DNA of 64,000 nt, taken from positions 6,077,501 through 6,141,500 of the forward strand of contig NZ_JACHIV010000001.1 in NCBI RefSeq assembly GCF_014203325.1, in the 5' to 3' direction. Positions within the stretch are counted from its first letter, which is position 1. Each line of letters starts with the position of its first letter. Positions 46,314 through 57,942 of the stretch are shown piece by piece. The stretch comes from Saccharopolyspora gloriosae (GTDB lineage: Bacteria > Actinomycetota > Actinomycetes > Mycobacteriales > Pseudonocardiaceae). The notes below the pieces were generated by a model. It was not told the origin of the DNA. It did no database searches and worked only from the letters and a program-made list of their open reading frames with translations. The position numbers were made by a program, and so were the translations under genes.

Positions 46314-49300
46314 TCAGGTGGCGCCTAGGGTCGTGCGGAGGGCTGCGATGGCGGCTTCGCGGTCCAGGGTCGCTCCGGAGTCGAACGCCGCGGCGTGCTC
46401 GGCGGTCGTGTCCCGCAACGCCGCCCGGACTCGGCGGACGTCGGGGTCGCCCTCGTCGAGGACGCCGCGCAGCACGGCGGCGAGGCCGAGGCAGCGGGCC
46501 GCGCCTCGCGGATCACCGGTTTCCAGCCGCCAACGGGCCGCGCATTCCGCCACGGCCGCGGCGGCGGGCATGTCGCGCGTCCCGAAGCCGCCTTCCAGCG
46601 CCTTGGCGAGCAGCGCCGGGACCTCCTCCGGCCGCGCCTGGTCGAGCAGCAGCCGGACGCGGTGCAGCAGCAGCACGTGGCGCATGCCCGAGAGCTCGTG
46701 GTCGTCCACCGGCACCTGATCCGCCTCGTCCAGGTGCCGTTCGGCCTCGTCGAGCCTGCCGGACAGCCGCGCCTGCTCGGCCAGCCCGCCCGACGCCCAC
46801 ACCGCGAACCACGGCCGGGTCCGCTTCGCGATCGAGCGTGCCTGTTCCAGGTCGGCCCGACCCCGTTCCAGCTCCCCCGCGCGGATCCGCTCCATCCCGA
46901 TGCGCAGCACGATCGGCGCCAGGTCCGCCTGGGAGCGCAGCTGGCGGACGGCGTCCACCGACTCCTCCAGCACCTCGACCGCGCCCGCGTGATCACCGCG
47001 CAGCGAGCGGAACCCGGCGAGGCTGTTGACCGTCTGCGCCCTGCCCCACCTGTCGCCGATCGCCCGGAACGCCTCCGCCGCCGTGCGCATGTGCTCCTCG
47101 GCGGCGCGGGGATCGCCGCTGTGCTCCGCGCTGAACGCCCGCCCGAACATCGCCGAGGCCCGCACCCACGGGTCCGGGTGGGCCTCGGCGCGCTCGATCA
47201 CGCGGCGCACCTCGTCGAACTCCCCGGCCATGAGCCACGCCCCCGCCTCCAGCAGGCCCGCGTGCCGGTAGCGCGCCATGGCGTCGGTCTCGCGCGCCGC
47301 GCGGGCCGCGGCGCGGACCCGGTCCGTCCAGCCCGCACCGGTGTCCGCCACCATCCTGCCGAGTCCCACAGCGGCCCTGGCCTGCGGTGACGCGGGGCCG
47401 GGCAGTGCGGCGACGGCGGCGAGCCGAGCGGCGGCGTCGTCGTCGAGCGCGGACATCGACCAGTACCAGGCCAGTGCCGCACCGAGCCGGAGCCCGCTGT
47501 CGGCGTCGCCCGATTCGACGGCCCAGTGCAGCGCGGCCAGCAGGTTGTCGTGATCGGCGTCGAGCCGATCCATCCAGTCGATCTGGTCCCGGCCGTAGAG
47601 CCACGGCTCGGCTTCCTCGGCCAGCGCCAAGAAGTGCGCGAGGTGCGCGGCCCGCACCCGCCGCGGATCGGCCTCGGCCGCGCAGCGCTGCCAGCAGTAC
47701 GCCCGCACCGTCTCCAGCATCCGGTAGCGCGTGCCCTGCTCGGATTCGACGACGGTCACCAGCGATTTCTCCACCAGCGACGAGAGCACGTAGAACACGT
47801 CCGCGGCGGGCAGCTCCGCCTCGTCACCGCACACGGCGGTGATCGACTCGGCGCGCACCGCGCCGGTGAACACCGCCAGCCGCCCGGCGAGCAGCCGTTC
47901 CCGCTCGGTCAGCAGATCCCAGCTCCACTCCACGACGGCCCGCAGCGTGCGGTGCCGCGGCATCGAGCTGCGGTTCCCGCCGGTGAGCAGCCGGAACCGG
48001 TCGTCGAGGCGCTCGGCGATCTGCGGCAGGCTCATCGACCGCAGCCGGGCCGCGGCGAGTTCGATGGCCAGCGGGATGCCGTCGAGCCCGCGGCACACCT
48101 CGACCACGTCGGCGGCGGTGCGGTCGGTGAGCGCGAAATCGGGGCGGGCGGCGCTCGCCCGGTCGAGGAACAACCGGACCGCGGCGGAGTCGGCGGGGTC
48201 GGTGCCGTCGCCGGGCAAGGCCAGCGGGCCCACGGGGAGCAGCTCTTCGCCGGTGAGCGCGAGCGGTTCCCGGCTCGTGGCCAGGACGCGCAGCTCGGGG
48301 CACCTGCCGAGCAGGTCGTGCACGAAGCCGGCCGCGTCGTCGATCAGGTGCTCGCAGTTGTCCAGGACCAGCACGGTCGGCTCGGCCGCCAGCACGTCGG
48401 CGAGGCGTGCCGCTCCGGGCGTGTGCTGCGCCTCCAGCAGCCGGGTTTCGCGGAGGCCGAGCGCGGCGAGCGCCGCGGAGGCGAGGTCGCTGCCGTCGCG
48501 CACCGGGGCGAGCTCGACGAACCACACCCGGCGGTCGGCGATGGCGGCGGCGCTCTCCGTCGCGAGGCGGGTCTTGCCCGCCCCGCCGGGGCCGAACAGG
48601 GTCACCAGGCGGGAGCGGGCGAGGGCCTCGTCGACCTGCGCGATCTCGGCTTCGCGGCCGACGAAGCTGCTCAGCCGGGCGGGCAGCCCGGTGTGCTGGG
48701 GCGCGGGTTCCGCAGGCTGCGCCGCGCGAGCGGCGGCGGGGTGCGGATCGCCGCGCAGCAGCGTCGCGTGCAGGTCGCTCAGCTCGGCGGACGGGTCGAC
48801 GCCGAGGCGGTGGGCGAGGTCCGCCCGGTGCGCCTCGTAGGCGGCGAGCGCGTCGGAGCGGCGGCCCGCCGCGCGCAGCGCGCGCATCCGCAGGGCGGTG
48901 AGCCGTTCGCGCAGCGGGTGGCGGGCGCAGAGGCCGTCCAGTTCGGCGATCAGCTCGCCGTGCCCGCCGAGCCGCAGGTCGGCGTCGATGCGTTCTTCCA
49001 ACGCGGCCAGCCGCGTCTCGTCGAGCCGCGCGATGTGCGGTGCCGCGAACGGGGAGTCGGTGAAGTCGACCAGCGCGGCGCCCCGCCACAGCGCGAGCGC
49101 TCCGCGCAGCGCCGTGCCCGCCGCCGCGAGGTCACCGGCGCGCAACCGCGCCCGGCCCAACGCCACCAGCCCGTCGAAGCGGTGCACATCGACCTCGTCG
49201 CGGTCGAGCGGCAGGCGGTAGCCCGCGGTGCCGGAGCGCGGTTGCGCGACCTCGGTGACGCGTCGCGCCCGGGACACCAGGGACTGCAGGGCGTTGAGCG

Positions 49301-49475
49301 CGCCGGCGGGCTGGCGCGCGCCCCACAGGTCGGCGATCAGGGTCTCGGTGGGCACCACGTGCCCGGCGTCCAGCGCGAGCCTGGCCAGCAGGGTGCGCAC
49401 GCGCGGGCCGCCGACCTCGATCGGGAGGCCGTCGGCCGCATGCAGCCGGAACGGCCCCAGCATCGCCACTCGCAC
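46314..49475 (-). CDS. AfsR/SARP-type regulator (BTAD, NTPase, TPR)
   Basis: A 1053-residue regulator. Residues 1-95 form a winged-helix DNA-binding domain (IEVGGPRVRTLLARLALDAGHVV, TLIADLWG), 95-240 a bacterial transcriptional activation domain, 280-560 a STAND-type NTPase (LFGPGGAGKTRLATE, VLVLDNCEHLID), and 600-1053 helical repeats. Such proteins switch on secondary metabolism or transporters. GTG 49475 has only a weak ribosome site (CTGGGCAG). It converges on the DrrAB-like operon, so a regulatory link is possible but not shown. Confidence 0.9.
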   Translation of the reverse strand: MRVAMLGPFRLHAADGLPIEVGGPRVRTLLARLALDAGHVVPTETLIADLWGARQPAGALNALQSLVSRARRVTEVAQPRSGTAGYRLPLDRDEVDVHRFDGLVALGRARLRAGDLAAAGTALRGALALWRGAALVDFTDSPFAAPHIARLDETRLAALEERIDADLRLGGHGELIAELDGLCARHPLRERLTALRMRALRAAGRRSDALAAYEAHRADLAHRLGVDPSAELSDLHATLLRGDPHPAAARAAQPAEPAPQHTGLPARLSSFVGREAEIAQVDEALARSRLVTLFGPGGAGKTRLATESAAAIADRRVWFVELAPVRDGSDLASAALAALGLRETRLLEAQHTPGAARLADVLAAEPTVLVLDNCEHLIDDAAGFVHDLLGRCPELRVLATSREPLALTGEELLPVGPLALPGDGTDPADSAAVRLFLDRASAARPDFALTDRTAADVVEVCRGLDGIPLAIELAAARLRSMSLPQIAERLDDRFRLLTGGNRSSMPRHRTLRAVVEWSWDLLTERERLLAGRLAVFTGAVRAESITAVCGDEAELPAADVFYVLSSLVEKSLVTVVESEQGTRYRMLETVRAYCWQRCAAEADPRRVRAAHLAHFLALAEEAEPWLYGRDQIDWMDRLDADHDNLLAALHWAVESGDADSGLRLGAALAWYWSMSALDDDAAARLAAVAALPGPASPQARAAVGLGRMVADTGAGWTDRVRAAARAARETDAMARYRHAGLLEAGAWLMAGEFDEVRRVIERAEAHPDPWVRASAMFGRAFSAEHSGDPRAAEEHMRTAAEAFRAIGDRWGRAQTVNSLAGFRSLRGDHAGAVEVLEESVDAVRQLRSQADLAPIVLRIGMERIRAGELERGRADLEQARSIAKRTRPWFAVWASGGLAEQARLSGRLDEAERHLDEADQVPVDDHELSGMRHVLLLHRVRLLLDQARPEEVPALLAKALEGGFGTRDMPAAAAVAECAARWRLETGDPRGAARCLGLAAVLRGVLDEGDPDVRRVRAALRDTTAEHAAAFDSGATLDREAAIAALRTTLGAT

Positions 49476-49549
49476 CTGCCCAGCTTCGCAGAGCCCACCG
49501 TCGGAACAGGTGCGCGACTGAGCCAGGCAGGTCCGGAACTGTCCTCACC

Positions 49550-49769
49550 TGTGGACAACTCCCGCCCCGCGCCCGATGTCCCGGTCGCCATTCGACATGC
49601 TCGCCGCGTTCGCACTGGCCACGACGCCAAATGCGCCGATCACCAGGGCTTCTCCCGCATGTGGACAACCCCTCTCCGCGTGCTGCTACGCAGGACCGCG
49701 ACCGGGAGAGAAGGGATGATCCCTCCAGTTGTCCACAGGTTTCATCCACAGGAAGCCGACTTGTCCACA
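49550..49769. promoter_or_regulatory. Cluster of five DnaA-box-like sites
   Basis: Within 220 bases of the 519-base gap between the SARP gene and dedA are TGTGGACAA at 49550-49558 and 49660-49668 (minus-strand boxes), TTGTCCACA at 49729-49737 and 49761-49769, and the near match TCATCCACA at 49742-49750. TTGTCCACA is the DnaA box of high-GC actinobacteria. The rest of the gap shows no gene. It may be a DnaA-titration or DnaA-regulated site rather than an origin. Confidence 0.5.
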
Positions 49770-49994
49770 GCGCGTGGATGAGCGATGAGGATCACACGGC
49801 GCGATACCGGGGCGGCCTGGAATCATGGAATAACGGACATACCGCATGGTTGTGCTCGGCGTCGGACTACCGAGCGCACGACGGGTCCGCGACCTGGCCG
49901 TTCGGCTCAGCCGCCCGATGTGCGGCCGCGCGGTGGCACCTCCCCCTGAGGTGCCCGCTCTGCCGAGACCCCTTGACGATCGTTCGGAGCCTCG

Positions 49995-50723
49995 ATGCAC
50001 TCGACCGCACTGGCCGCTGCCGCCGCCGAGCCGACCGGGTTCACCGGTTGGGTCGTCAGCGTGATGGAGACCCTCGGTGGTCCGGGCGCCGGACTGATCA
50101 TCGCGTTGGAGAACGTGTTCCCACCGATCCCCAGCGAACTGATCCTGCCGCTGGCCGGGTTCACCGCCAGCCAAGGCGACATGAACATCGTCTCGGCGGT
50201 GCTGTGGACGACGATCGGGTCGGTCGTGGGCGCGCTGGTGCTCTACTGGCTAGGCGCGTCCCTAGGCCGGGAGCGGATGCGCCGGATCGCGGCGAAACTG
50301 CCGCTGGTCAAAGTCGCCGACGTGGACCGCACCGAGGCCTGGTTCGCCAAGCACGGCGTGAAAGCCGTGTTCCTCGGCCGGATGATCCCGCTGTTCCGCA
50401 GCTTCATCTCGCTGCCCGCGGGCGTGGAGAAGATGCCGCTGCCGACCTTCGTCCTGTTCACCGCCCTGGGCAGCCTGATCTGGAACACGCTGTTCGTGGT
50501 GGCCGGCTACCTCCTCGGCGAGAACTGGTACCTCGTCGAGCAGTACGCGGGCGTGGTGTCCAAGGTCGTGGTCGGCGCCGTCGTGCTCGCGATCGGCTAC
50601 TTCATCGTGGCCCGCCTTCGCCGCGACCGGGCCGAACAGGACTTGGCCGACGACATCACCGAAGAATTCCCCCGCGTCGACCCCTCCGAAGACGCCACTC
50701 AACAACTCCCCCGAGTCCGCTGA
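49995..50723 (+). CDS. DedA-family membrane protein
   Basis: A 242-residue inner-membrane protein of the DedA/VTT family, members of which flip undecaprenyl-phosphate or phospholipids across the membrane. NVFPPIPSELILPLAGF (with the acidic residue near the re-entrant loop) and FLGRMIPLFRSFISLPAGVEKMPL (conserved Arg residues) are diagnostic. Three further helices and an acidic C-terminal tail follow. ATG 49995 has GGAG five bases upstream. Repeat copy C follows the stop. Confidence 0.92.
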   Translation: MHSTALAAAAAEPTGFTGWVVSVMETLGGPGAGLIIALENVFPPIPSELILPLAGFTASQGDMNIVSAVLWTTIGSVVGALVLYWLGASLGRERMRRIAAKLPLVKVADVDRTEAWFAKHGVKAVFLGRMIPLFRSFISLPAGVEKMPLPTFVLFTALGSLIWNTLFVVAGYLLGENWYLVEQYAGVVSKVVVGAVVLAIGYFIVARLRRDRAEQDLADDITEEFPRVDPSEDATQQLPRVR

Positions 50724-50724
50724 C

Positions 50725-51140
50725 CCCCAGACCCGCCCGGTCGTTTTGCTCGGGTGGTCGGGTGGCGGAACCTCAGCGGCTTCCTCGCTGCGGGATCTTT
50801 TTCCCAAGTGGCTCCGCCACGAGGAAAAAAGCCGTCCTCGCGAGGAAGCCGCTGAGAACCCGCCGGTGGTCGGCTTCTCGACGTGGGCTATGTACTTCGC
50901 ACTTACAGGCACGGCCTTCGGCCGCGAGGCAGACTTCGCTCCGCTCGTCCACTGCACGGCTTCGCCACGAGCCACGGCCTACGGCCGCAAAGCAGGCGTG
51001 GCTTCGCCCGCCCACTGCACGGCTTCGCCGCAAAGGCATGGCCTACGGCCGCCAGGTAGGCGGGGCTTCGTCCATCCTGCTGCATGGTTTGCCGGGAGGT
51101 ACGGCTGTTGGCCGTTAGGTAGGTAGGCGTGGCTTCGCTC
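50725..51140 (+). repeat. Composite intergenic repeat, copy C
   Basis: Plus-strand copy right after the DedA stop. Outer arms 50772-50788 and 50840-50856 are perfect 17-bp complements (CTCAGCGGCTTCCTCGC). The inner CTTTTTCCC hairpin is present with one extra A on its right arm. The second hairpin (50889-50905) has two mismatches and looks decayed. The mini-hairpin array (ACGGCC-TTC/TAC-GGCCG, CGGC-TTC-GCCG) is the longest of the four and runs to about 51140. Confidence 0.85.
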
Positions 51141-51162
51141 GGCCTGTCGGCCCCGGATACGA

Positions 51163-51194
51163 AGCGGCCCCCGCACCTGGGTGCGGGGGCCGCT
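51163..51194 (-). terminator. 14-bp terminator hairpin after clpC
   Basis: AGCGGCCCCCGCAC (51163-51176) and GTGCGGGGGCCGCT (51181-51194) with a four-base loop lie 22 bases past the clpC stop on the minus strand. Confidence 0.7.
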
Positions 51195-51215
51195 GGTCGG
51201 ATCAACGATCCGAGA

Positions 51216-53774
<2,559 letters not shown>

Positions 53775-54061
53775 TCGCACTCCCTGACTGCTGCGCCGGC
53801 GGTGTTGTACCGGGACACGGCTCCTGCTCGCCGATGCCCGCGATGGGTTCAGCACTCTGGGGTCCACTGTAGTAGCCGCACCCCTGCGGAGTCCGGACCC
53901 GCTGGTAGCCCGCTGCACCCGTTCGCCGTCTTGCTTACCGTCCAACGAGCTGCTGGCCTGCGACATTCCATTCGGACACGATCGCGGGCCGATGTCCGCT
54001 CAGCGCGAACAAGGCCCGTTCCCGCAGGGCCAGCACACCCGTTCGGGTGTCCCCGGTCGAT

Positions 54062-54922
54062 CTAATCTCGCACGCTGGACTTCGCTCTGCCACCGATAGG
54101 TACCACCATCGGAGTACCGGTCACCGGATCCGGGATCACCCGAGCGTTCAGTCCGAAAACGTCGGCGAGCAATTCCTCGGTGAGCACGTCGCCCGGCGCG
54201 CCCTCCGCGACGATCGCGCCGTCGCGCATCGCCACCAGCCGGTCCGCGTAGCGGGCCGCCAGGTTCAGGTCGTGCAGCACCATCACCACGGTCCGGCCGC
54301 TGTCGTCGTGCAGCCTGCCGATCAGGTCCAGCACCTCCACCTGGTGTGCCAGGTCCAGGTACGTCGTCGGCTCGTCCAGCAGCAGCAGGTCGGTGCCCTG
54401 CGCCAAGGCCATCGACAACCAGGCTCGCTGGCGCTGGCCGCCGGAGAGCTCGTCGACGGCGCGCTCGGCGAGGTCGCCGATGCCGGTCAGCTCCAGCGCC
54501 TCCGCCACGGCCCGCTCGTCGTCCGAGGACCACTGCCGGTACCAGGCCTGGTGCGGATGCCTGCCGCGCGCGACCAGGTCCGCGACCGTGAGGCCCTCCG
54601 GTGCCTGCGGCGACTGCGGCAGCAGGCCCAGCACGCGGGCGACCTCCTTCGTCGGCATCTTGTGGATCCGCTCGCCGTCCAGCAGCACCTGCCCGCCCTT
54701 CGGCGGCAGCAGCCGAGCCAGCGCGCGCAGCACCGTGGACTTGCCGCAGCCGTTCGGGCCGATGACGGCGGTGATCGTCCCGTCGAGCACGTCGATGTCC
54801 AGGCCGTCGACGACGACCCGATCGCCGTAGGCGAGCCGCAGCTCCCGCCCCTGGAGGCGCTGCCGCGGCGAGGCGGACTCGGCGTCCACCGCCTGGCTGG
54901 GTGTGGACACGGGTGAGGTCAT
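54062..54922 (-). CDS. Siderophore ABC transporter ATPase (FecE/FhuC type)
   Basis: A 286-residue ATPase for ferric-siderophore import. Walker A GPNGCGKST, LPQSPQAPEGLTVADLVARGRHPH, signature LSGGQRQRAWLSMALAQ, Walker B LLLLDEPTTYLDLAHQ (typical of this family), switch VLHDLNLAARYAD. ATG 54922 overlaps the permease stop by ATGA. Last gene of a three-gene operon without its own binding protein. Confidence 0.94.
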   Translation of the reverse strand: MTSPVSTPSQAVDAESASPRQRLQGRELRLAYGDRVVVDGLDIDVLDGTITAVIGPNGCGKSTVLRALARLLPPKGGQVLLDGERIHKMPTKEVARVLGLLPQSPQAPEGLTVADLVARGRHPHQAWYRQWSSDDERAVAEALELTGIGDLAERAVDELSGGQRQRAWLSMALAQGTDLLLLDEPTTYLDLAHQVEVLDLIGRLHDDSGRTVVMVLHDLNLAARYADRLVAMRDGAIVAEGAPGDVLTEELLADVFGLNARVIPDPVTGTPMVVPIGGRAKSSVRD

Positions 54923-56007
54923 GCGCGGTCCTCCCGGTACCGACGGATGAGCAGGTAGATCAGGTAAGGCGCACCCAAGATCGCGGTGACGATCCCCACC
55001 GGCATCTCGGCCGCCCCGAACGCCGTCCGGGACAGCAGGTCGGCCGCCACCACCAGCGCGCCGCCGAACACCAGCGACGCGACCAGCGGCGGCCGCGAGG
55101 ACCGGGAAAGCCGCAGCGCGATCTGCGGTGCCGCGAGCGCCACGAACTGCACCGGGCCCGCCGCCGCCGTCGCGATCGAGGCCAGCACCACGGCCGCCAG
55201 CAGCAGCACGCCGCGCGCCAGGTTCACCCGCACCCCGATGCCGCGGACCGTGTCGTCGTCGAACTGCAGCGCGCCCAGCGAGTGCGCCCCCACCAAGGTC
55301 ATCGGCAGCAGCACGGCCAGCGCGATCGCCGTCGGCACCACGTGGTCCCAGCCGCGGGCGTTGAGGCTGCCCGTCAGCCACACCATGGCCCGCCCGGCGT
55401 CGTTGACGTCGCCGACCGTGAGCAGCCAGTAGATGGCGTTGCCCGCCAGCGCGGTGATGCCCACGCCGACCAGCACGATCCGGTACGAGTCGACGCCGCC
55501 CCGGTACGCCAGCCCGTAGATCGCGAACCCGGCGAGCAGACCGCCGACGAGCGCCACCACCGGCAGGCCCACCGCCTCGGCCAGGCCGCCCAGCGCGCCC
55601 GCGGTGCCGCCGAACACGATCACCAGCACCGCCGCCGCGCCCGCACCCGAGGTGATGCCGAGCATGTCGGGGCTGGCCAGCGGGTTGCGCGCCACGGCCT
55701 GCGTGATCGCCCCCGCCAAGCCCAGCGCGGCGCCCACCAGCACCGCCGTCAGCGCCCGCGGCATCCGCAGGCCGAACACGACGTACTGGTCGGCGTAGTC
55801 ACCGCCGCCGAACAGGGTGACCAGCACCTGCCCCGGGCTCAGCTGGTACTCGCCGAGGCCGATGTCGAGCAGCACGCCGCCCAGCAGCACCACCAGCCCG
55901 CCGAGCAGCACCAGCATTGGGCGCACCCGGAAGACCCCGGAGACGCGGCCGAGCCGCAGCGGCGATCGGCCGGGCACCTGCTGGGGGGCGTCGAGAACCC
56001 GTGTCAC
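54919..56007 (-). CDS. Siderophore ABC transporter permease (FecCD family), second subunit
   Basis: A 362-residue FecCD permease with about ten membrane helices. VVFGLRMPRALTAVLVGAALGLAGAITQAVARNPLASPDMLGITSGA is the family core and ATAAAGPVQFVALAAPQIALRL the ATPase-contact loop. A 30-residue basic N-terminal extension is predicted. GTG 56007 overlaps the stop of the first permease by four bases. Confidence 0.93.
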   Translation of the reverse strand: MTRVLDAPQQVPGRSPLRLGRVSGVFRVRPMLVLLGGLVVLLGGVLLDIGLGEYQLSPGQVLVTLFGGGDYADQYVVFGLRMPRALTAVLVGAALGLAGAITQAVARNPLASPDMLGITSGAGAAAVLVIVFGGTAGALGGLAEAVGLPVVALVGGLLAGFAIYGLAYRGGVDSYRIVLVGVGITALAGNAIYWLLTVGDVNDAGRAMVWLTGSLNARGWDHVVPTAIALAVLLPMTLVGAHSLGALQFDDDTVRGIGVRVNLARGVLLLAAVVLASIATAAAGPVQFVALAAPQIALRLSRSSRPPLVASLVFGGALVVAADLLSRTAFGAAEMPVGIVTAILGAPYLIYLLIRRYREDRA

Positions 56008-57080
56008 AACCGCACCAGCTTCCTGCGCCGCACCAACGCGATGAAGAACGGGGCGCCGACCATCGCCAGCATCACCCCGACCTGGACCTCCGCGGGCCGC
56101 GCGACCATCCGCCCCACGACGTCGGCCAGCAGCACCAGCGACGACCCCAGCAGCGCCGAGAACGGCAGCAGCCAGCGGTGGTCGGCCCCGGTGAAGTACC
56201 GCGCGATGTGCGGCACCACCAGGCCGACGAAGCTGATCGGCCCGCACACCGCGGCGGACGCGCCCACCAGCACCGCGATCGCCAGCACGCCGAGCCGCCG
56301 GGTCCACTGGACGCGGTGCCCGAGCCCGCGGGCGACGTCCTCGCCCAGCGCCAGCGCGTTGAGGCCGGAGGCGTTGGCCAGCCCCAGCACCAGCCCGGCC
56401 ACGACGAACGGCAGCACCTGCCAGATCACGCCGGGGTCGGTGACGGCGATCGAGCCGACCTTCCAGAACCGGTAGGTGTCCAGGCTCTCCTGGTCGCTGA
56501 GCACCAGCGCCGAGGTCGGGGCCTGCAGCAGGGCGCTGATCGCCATGCCCGCCAGCGCCAGCGTCACCGGCGTCGCGCCCGCGCCGCCCATCGAGCCGAT
56601 CGCGAACACCGCCAGCGCCCCCAGCAGCGCGCCGGCGAAGCCGAACCAGATGTAGCCGTAGAGGCTGCTGATGCCGAACGAGTACACGGCCAGCACCACG
56701 GCCAGCGCCGCGCCCTGGGTGATGCCGAGGATGCCGGGGTCGGCGATCGGGTTGCGGGTGTGGCCCTGCATCAGGGCGCCCGCGAGTCCCAGCGCGGCGC
56801 CGACCAGCACGCCGACGACGGTGCGCGGTAACCGCAGGTCCCAGACGATCAGCGAGTTCTCCGAGCCGGCCGGGGCGACCAGCGAGGTCCACACGTCGCC
56901 GAGCGGGATGGACTTCGCCCCGATCGCGACGCTGAGCAGGCAGCTGACGACGAGCACGCCGAACAGCACCGCCAAGCCCAGCAGCCTCCGTCTGCGGCGA
57001 GCTCCGAGCCGGGGCGCCGGTTCCGGCGCGGCCTCGCGCTCGGTGCCGGGCGGGCTCCCGACGGTTCCGCTGCGGCTCAA
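56004..57080 (-). CDS. Siderophore ABC transporter permease (FecCD family), first subunit
   Basis: A 358-residue FecCD permease. The N-terminus is soluble and Pro-rich, then ten helices: LIVWDLRLPRTVVGVLVGAALGLAGALMQGHTRNPIADPGILGI and VCGPISFVGLVVPHIARY are diagnostic. It forms a heterodimer with the next gene product. TTG 57080 follows GGGGAG. The iron box 43 bases upstream predicts iron repression. Confidence 0.93.
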   Translation of the reverse strand: MSRSGTVGSPPGTEREAAPEPAPRLGARRRRRLLGLAVLFGVLVVSCLLSVAIGAKSIPLGDVWTSLVAPAGSENSLIVWDLRLPRTVVGVLVGAALGLAGALMQGHTRNPIADPGILGITQGAALAVVLAVYSFGISSLYGYIWFGFAGALLGALAVFAIGSMGGAGATPVTLALAGMAISALLQAPTSALVLSDQESLDTYRFWKVGSIAVTDPGVIWQVLPFVVAGLVLGLANASGLNALALGEDVARGLGHRVQWTRRLGVLAIAVLVGASAAVCGPISFVGLVVPHIARYFTGADHRWLLPFSALLGSSLVLLADVVGRMVARPAEVQVGVMLAMVGAPFFIALVRRRKLVRL

Positions 57081-57122
57081 GGTCCCACTCCCCGCTCGTC
57101 CGGTCCGCCACTGGCCTCGAAG

Positions 57123-57141
57123 TTAGGTTAGGCCGCCCTAA
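57123..57141 (-). promoter_or_regulatory. IdeR/DmdR iron box
   Basis: TTAGGTTAGGCCGCCCTAA matches 16 of 19 bases of the TTAGGTTAGGCTAACCTAA operator bound by Fe-loaded IdeR/DmdR1. It lies upstream of the siderophore permease operon, so repression in iron-replete cells is predicted. Confidence 0.75.
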
Positions 57142-57894
57142 GGCTAACCGACGGCCCCCGCCGGACGGACCGGTCCGCGGGAGGCGATGAGCGTTCCGCT
57201 CGTCACTTCCGGCGGCCCGGAGCGGGCGAGAACGCGTTTCCAGTTGATCAGCATCGATTCCGAAACGGATCAACCGAGGGATTTCCCTAGCTCGGGCGAC
57301 TGATCGCCAGTAGCGCGACGGCAATCTTGCGGCGCACCCGGTCTCGCGAAGGATGAAATCCCGGTGGTTAGCGCCGAACGGAACGGAGGCTCATGAAACG
57401 CGCTCACGTAACACCCGCCGCAGCGATTTCACCGCGGGCCGCCGGATACCCCGGACGGCGATGTTCGCCGAAAACGCGGACGCCCCGACGTCCGGAAGTC
57501 CGGCGCCGGAACGGCGCGAAAAACGCCCCGCCGCGGAACATCATCGGCGCGGCACCGGCAAACGACCCGGGCGGCAAAACCGACCGGAGCGACAAACAGG
57601 GGCCCGGCGCGAACACCGAAGGTCACAATCCGATCTGCGAACGACGGCCGCGCCCGGCCCGGTCATCAGCATTCCTGGCGCGCGCGAACATCGGATCCGG
57701 TGCGGCTGGAAGGAAGATTCGGGATGCGGCATCCGGCGCAGCGGATCTGATCGCGCGAACGCGGCCGGCGATGACAGGGATCCGGATGTCCGCGTTCGGT
57801 GACCGCGCGTAGATCGGCGACTCCGCAACGCAGTGCGCGCCGATGCGGTGAAGTGTTCCGGGCCGGAGATCCGCGAACGATCCCGAACAACACG
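57142..57894. other. Long intergenic region with one weak reading frame
   Basis: About 750 bases between the siderophore operon and lsr2. A frame at 57393-57812 (139 residues) has GGAGG before its ATG. However, its product is low-complexity and Arg/Pro/Ala-rich, with AAA and CGG codons unlike the neighbours, and I recognise no domain. I do not call it a gene. Confidence 0.4.
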
Positions 57895-57925
57895 CAGGGG
57901 GCACCGGGAATCCCGGCACCCCCTG
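57895..57925 (-). terminator. Terminator hairpin after lsr2
   Basis: CAGGGGG...CCCCCTG with an inner CCGGG/CCCGG stem (57895-57925), separated by a two-by-two mismatch, ends 17 bases past the lsr2 stop. Confidence 0.6.
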
Positions 57926-57942
57926 ATCGCGTCAGTACGGCT

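Noticed and set aside
49550-49769. Chromosomal origin oriC
   Set aside because: Only five DnaA-like boxes and no dnaA, dnaN or rpmH nearby; actinobacterial origins carry many more boxes.
53911-53945. ClgR or HspR operator upstream of clpC
   Set aside because: Only a half-match (GTTCGC-N5-TGC) is visible; not enough to call a site.
57393-57812. 139-residue gene with a GGAGG site
   Set aside because: Low-complexity, Arg/Pro-rich product, atypical codons and competing frames on the same strand; kept only as a note.
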